This document shows, piece by piece, positions 61,880 through 64,000 of a stretch of 64,000 bases of DNA. Within the stretch, counting starts at the first letter, position 1, and each line of letters opens with the position of its first letter. The stretch comes from Kordiimonas gwangyangensis DSM 19435 = JCM 12864 (GTDB lineage: Bacteria > Pseudomonadota > Alphaproteobacteria > Sphingomonadales > Kordiimonadaceae), in NCBI RefSeq assembly GCF_000375545.1, contig NZ_AQXF01000001.1, positions 608,893-672,892 on the forward strand, given 5' to 3'. Under the pieces are notes generated by a model. It made no database searches, was not told the DNA's origin, and saw only the letters and a list, made by a program, of their open reading frames with translations. A program made the translations under genes and the position numbers.

Positions 61880-62406
61880 TGCGCGGCCTCATAAGCTGGC
61901 AAAAGCTTGGCCTCAAGCCCGTCGCCTACAATGGGGCCCCAGTGGCGGTAGGTGATCATGCCATTGCCATCAATCACGAAGGTTTCGGGCACACCGGTCA
62001 CACCAAAGTCGATGGCAAGGCGGCCATCCCGGTCAAGCGCCGTGCGGCGGAAGGGGTTGCCAAGCTCATCAAGGAAAGCAAGCGCATCAGCATGGCGGTC
62101 TTTGTAGGCAATGCCCACAATGGTGATGCCGTGCTCGTTCGCGAGCTTCATCAGATTCTCATGTTCGGCGCGGCAAGGCACACACCAGCTGGCGAAGAAG
62201 TTCACCAGCATCGGCCGGCCGGACTTCAGGAAATCATCGCTAAGTTCACCCTCACCGTCCACGACAGCTGGCAAGGTGAAAGTGGGCACAGGCTTGCCGA
62301 CCATCACGCTTTTGATCTCATTCGGGTTGCGGTCACCGTCCGTCATCATCTGGAGGAAGATGGCAAAAAGCGCGACGACAATAATCAGCGGCAGGAAACG
62401 TTGCAT
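61876..62406 (-). CDS. ccmG: Thiol:disulfide interchange protein CcmG/DsbE
   Basis: A 176-residue thioredoxin-like protein with an N-terminal membrane anchor (LPLIIVVALFAIFLQMM). The active site is FFASWCVPCRAEH (WCxxC near residue 79), and VTGVPETFVIDGNGMI carries the cis-Pro (GVPET). It supplies reductant to CcmH and the apocytochrome. It lies 3 bases after the ccmF stop. Confidence 0.96.
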   Translation of the reverse strand: MQRFLPLIIVVALFAIFLQMMTDGDRNPNEIKSVMVGKPVPTFTLPAVVDGEGELSDDFLKSGRPMLVNFFASWCVPCRAEHENLMKLANEHGITIVGIAYKDRHADALAFLDELGNPFRRTALDRDGRLAIDFGVTGVPETFVIDGNGMITYRHWGPIVGDGLEAKLLPAYEAAQ

Positions 62407-62409
62407 GGC

Positions 62410-64000
62410 TTAGCCCTCCGCCCGTTTGGCTTTGGGGGCGCCGATTCGCAGCCGCCGGTCACTGAGCGACAGAAGGCCGCCTACCATCATCATCAGGGAG
62501 CCGATCCAAAGGCCGGATATAAACGGCTTGAAATAGAGCCGGACAGACCAGCGCCCCGCGCCCGCGGCCTCACCGATCACGGCATAAAGGTCGCCGCGCA
62601 CCAGCGGGTAAATGGACGCCTCGGTCGTATTCATCACCGGGTCGGTATAAAGCCGGTCTTCCGGCATCAGGGTCGTGAGGGTCTTACCGCCACGCGCCAC
62701 GTCAAAAAAGCCGCGCACTGCGGTGAAGTTCGGCCCGGCCACAGGCGCCACGCCCCGGAAAGTGAAGCTGTAACCGCCCACTTCCTCCGTGTCGCCTGCG
62801 GCCATGACCACAAGATCTTCCTCGGTCCAGGCTTCAGAAATGGTGATCCCGAACAGGATGACGGCAAGGCCCAAATGCGCGAAGCTCATGCCCCAACTCG
62901 CGCGCGGCAGGCCGCGCAGGCGGGAAAGCGCGCCTTCAGGCTTTTTGAAAAGCTGGATGCGTTCGGCAATTTCAAGAAACACGCTGACCGTCAGCCATGT
63001 GGCGAGGCCAAGGCCGAATGCGGTCATCACCGCACCGCCGATGGACTGCCAATAGATGGTGATCGCAGCCACAAGCGCCACACCAAGCGCGGGCAGCAGG
63101 ATTTGCGCCGCCCGGCCAATTCGCCCCCGCTTCCATGCGAGTAATGGGCCAAAGCCGAGGGCGACGATAAGCGGGCTCATCAGCACAGCAGCGGCATATT
63201 CAAAAAACGGCGGGCCGACACTCAGTTGCCCCGCGTTGAACGCTTCCACAAAGAGCGGATAGAGCGTGCCCACAAGCACCACCGCCGCGAAGGTGGAGAG
63301 AAGAATATTATTAAGCACCAGCGCGCTTTCACGGCTGACGAGCCCGAACACGCCGCCTGGTGTCAGCTTCGGTGCGCGCCAGGCATACAGCGTGAGCGAC
63401 CCGCCGACCACGACAGCGAGGAAGCCGAGGATGAAAATACCGCGTGCGGGGTCAACCGCGAAGGCATGCACGCTTGTAAGCACGCCAGAGCGCACAAGGA
63501 AGGTGCCGAGCAGCGAGAAGGAGAAAGCAACGATGGCCAGAAGGATGGTCCAGCTTTTGAGCGCGTCGCGTTTCTCGACCACAATCGCGCTATGGAGCAG
63601 CGCCGTTGCCGCGAGCCACGGCATGAAGGCCGCGTTCTCCACAGGGTCCCAGAACCACCAGCCACCCCAGCCGAGCTCATAATAAGCCCACCAGGAGCCA
63701 AGCGCGAGGCCACCGGTGAGGAAAACCCACGCCGCCAAGGTCCACGGCCGCACCCAGCGTGCCCAGAGCGGCGTCACCTGCCCTTCAAGAAGCGCAGCTA
63801 CTGCGAAGGAAAACGCCACCGATAGTCCCACATAACCGAGGTACAGCATCGGCGGATGGAAGGCGAGGCCGGGGTCCTGCAGCAGCGGGTTAAGCCCGTT
63901 GCCTTCAACCGGTGACGGATCAAGCCTGAGGTATGGGTTCGAGGTCAGCAGGATGAACAGCAGGAAACCAAGCGCAAGCGCGCTCTGGACCGCGAGAACG
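62410..64000 (-). CDS. ccmF: Cytochrome c heme lyase subunit CcmF (N-terminus beyond window)
   Basis: The frame runs off the right edge; the last 529 codons are present. The WWD heme-binding domain is seen as GGWWFWDPVENAAFMPWL, preceded by NPLLQDPGLAFHPPMLYLG. Further helices and the periplasmic His-containing loops follow, and the end is RRLRIGAPKAKRAEG. CcmF ligates heme to apocytochromes with CcmH and CcmI. The 3' end abuts ccmG, so ccmFGHI read as one operon on the minus strand. The first 100 or so residues are missing because of the window edge, not through truncation. Confidence 0.96.
   Translation of the reverse strand, partial: VLAVQSALALGFLLFILLTSNPYLRLDPSPVEGNGLNPLLQDPGLAFHPPMLYLGYVGLSVAFSFAVAALLEGQVTPLWARWVRPWTLAAWVFLTGGLALGSWWAYYELGWGGWWFWDPVENAAFMPWLAATALLHSAIVVEKRDALKSWTILLAIVAFSFSLLGTFLVRSGVLTSVHAFAVDPARGIFILGFLAVVVGGSLTLYAWRAPKLTPGGVFGLVSRESALVLNNILLSTFAAVVLVGTLYPLFVEAFNAGQLSVGPPFFEYAAAVLMSPLIVALGFGPLLAWKRGRIGRAAQILLPALGVALVAAITIYWQSIGGAVMTAFGLGLATWLTVSVFLEIAERIQLFKKPEGALSRLRGLPRASWGMSFAHLGLAVILFGITISEAWTEEDLVVMAAGDTEEVGGYSFTFRGVAPVAGPNFTAVRGFFDVARGGKTLTTLMPEDRLYTDPVMNTTEASIYPLVRGDLYAVIGEAAGAGRWSVRLYFKPFISGLWIGSLMMMVGGLLSLSDRRLRIGAPKAKRAEG

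Overview
The window reads as a chromosomal segment of an alphaproteobacterium. The support is inferential: the style of the tRNA-Arg(CCG) gene, adjacent large TonB-dependent receptors, an IalB-family protein, a ccmIHGF cytochrome c maturation block with split genes, a possible FlaEY-like protein, GC-rich third codon positions, and frequent AGGAG or AGGGGG ribosome binding sites. A marine or Kordiimonas-like member is possible, but the sequence does not settle the genus. Most of the window is ordinary housekeeping DNA. The part from about 11.5 to 23.5 kb is accessory.

Layout. 1-2.8 kb: the end of uraD, then allantoicase (ureide/purine breakdown), then a repeat plus SUMF1-type protein. 2.9-10.2 kb: an alpha-2-macroglobulin and pbpC pair on the minus strand, with a 12-bp inverted repeat in its leader. 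10.4-12.1 kb: a Tat-exported alpha/beta hydrolase divergent from a truncated XRE regulator, which overlaps a fragment of a LuxR-type autoinducer-binding domain. 12.16-23.41 kb: a probable genomic island. On its right is an intact tRNA-Arg(CCG). On its left is a 48-nt degenerate direct copy of the 3' half of that tRNA. Inside are a minus-strand cassette (tail-collar protein, DUF6916-like, tail-collar protein, DUF6916-like, GNAT) and, divergently, a 2378-residue DUF4347 / VCBS / RTX protein expected to leave by type I secretion. An 11-bp element occurs in opposite orientation upstream of both units, suggesting shared control. No integrase and no type I secretion genes lie in the window.

23.9-25.0 kb: two tandem small exported proteins that are bare TonB C-terminal domains, each with its own terminator. 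25-38.8 kb: nadB with an ABC ATPase, a zinc-finger protein, polA, an esterase, a Bcr/CflA-type MFS pump, a Pit phosphate transporter, an M28 lipoprotein peptidase, MarC, folD, a DUF167 protein and YggT. 39-43 kb: a 1000-residue protein with SBBP-like propeller repeats (possibly FlaEY-like) and a FliL-like exported protein, possibly a flagellum-linked pair. 43-49.8 kb: two TonB-dependent receptors and an exported DUF3108-like protein. 49.8-60.2 kb: an AEC transporter, argG, a MerR/TipA-like regulator with a textbook operator, rlmN, a nitrilase-family amidohydrolase, an MBL hydrolase, an IalB-family protein, a TrmH-family methyltransferase, an MFS transporter, a YciB-like septation protein, a NUDIX hydrolase and an unknown small protein. 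60.3-64 kb: ccmI, ccmH, ccmG and the 3' part of ccmF, overlapping or closely spaced as one operon.

The best candidate for an undescribed system is the island cassette: paired tail-collar and DUF6916-like proteins opposite a giant secreted repeat protein, apparently co-regulated and bounded by tRNA-derived direct repeats. All functional statements come from motif recognition by eye; no database search was run.
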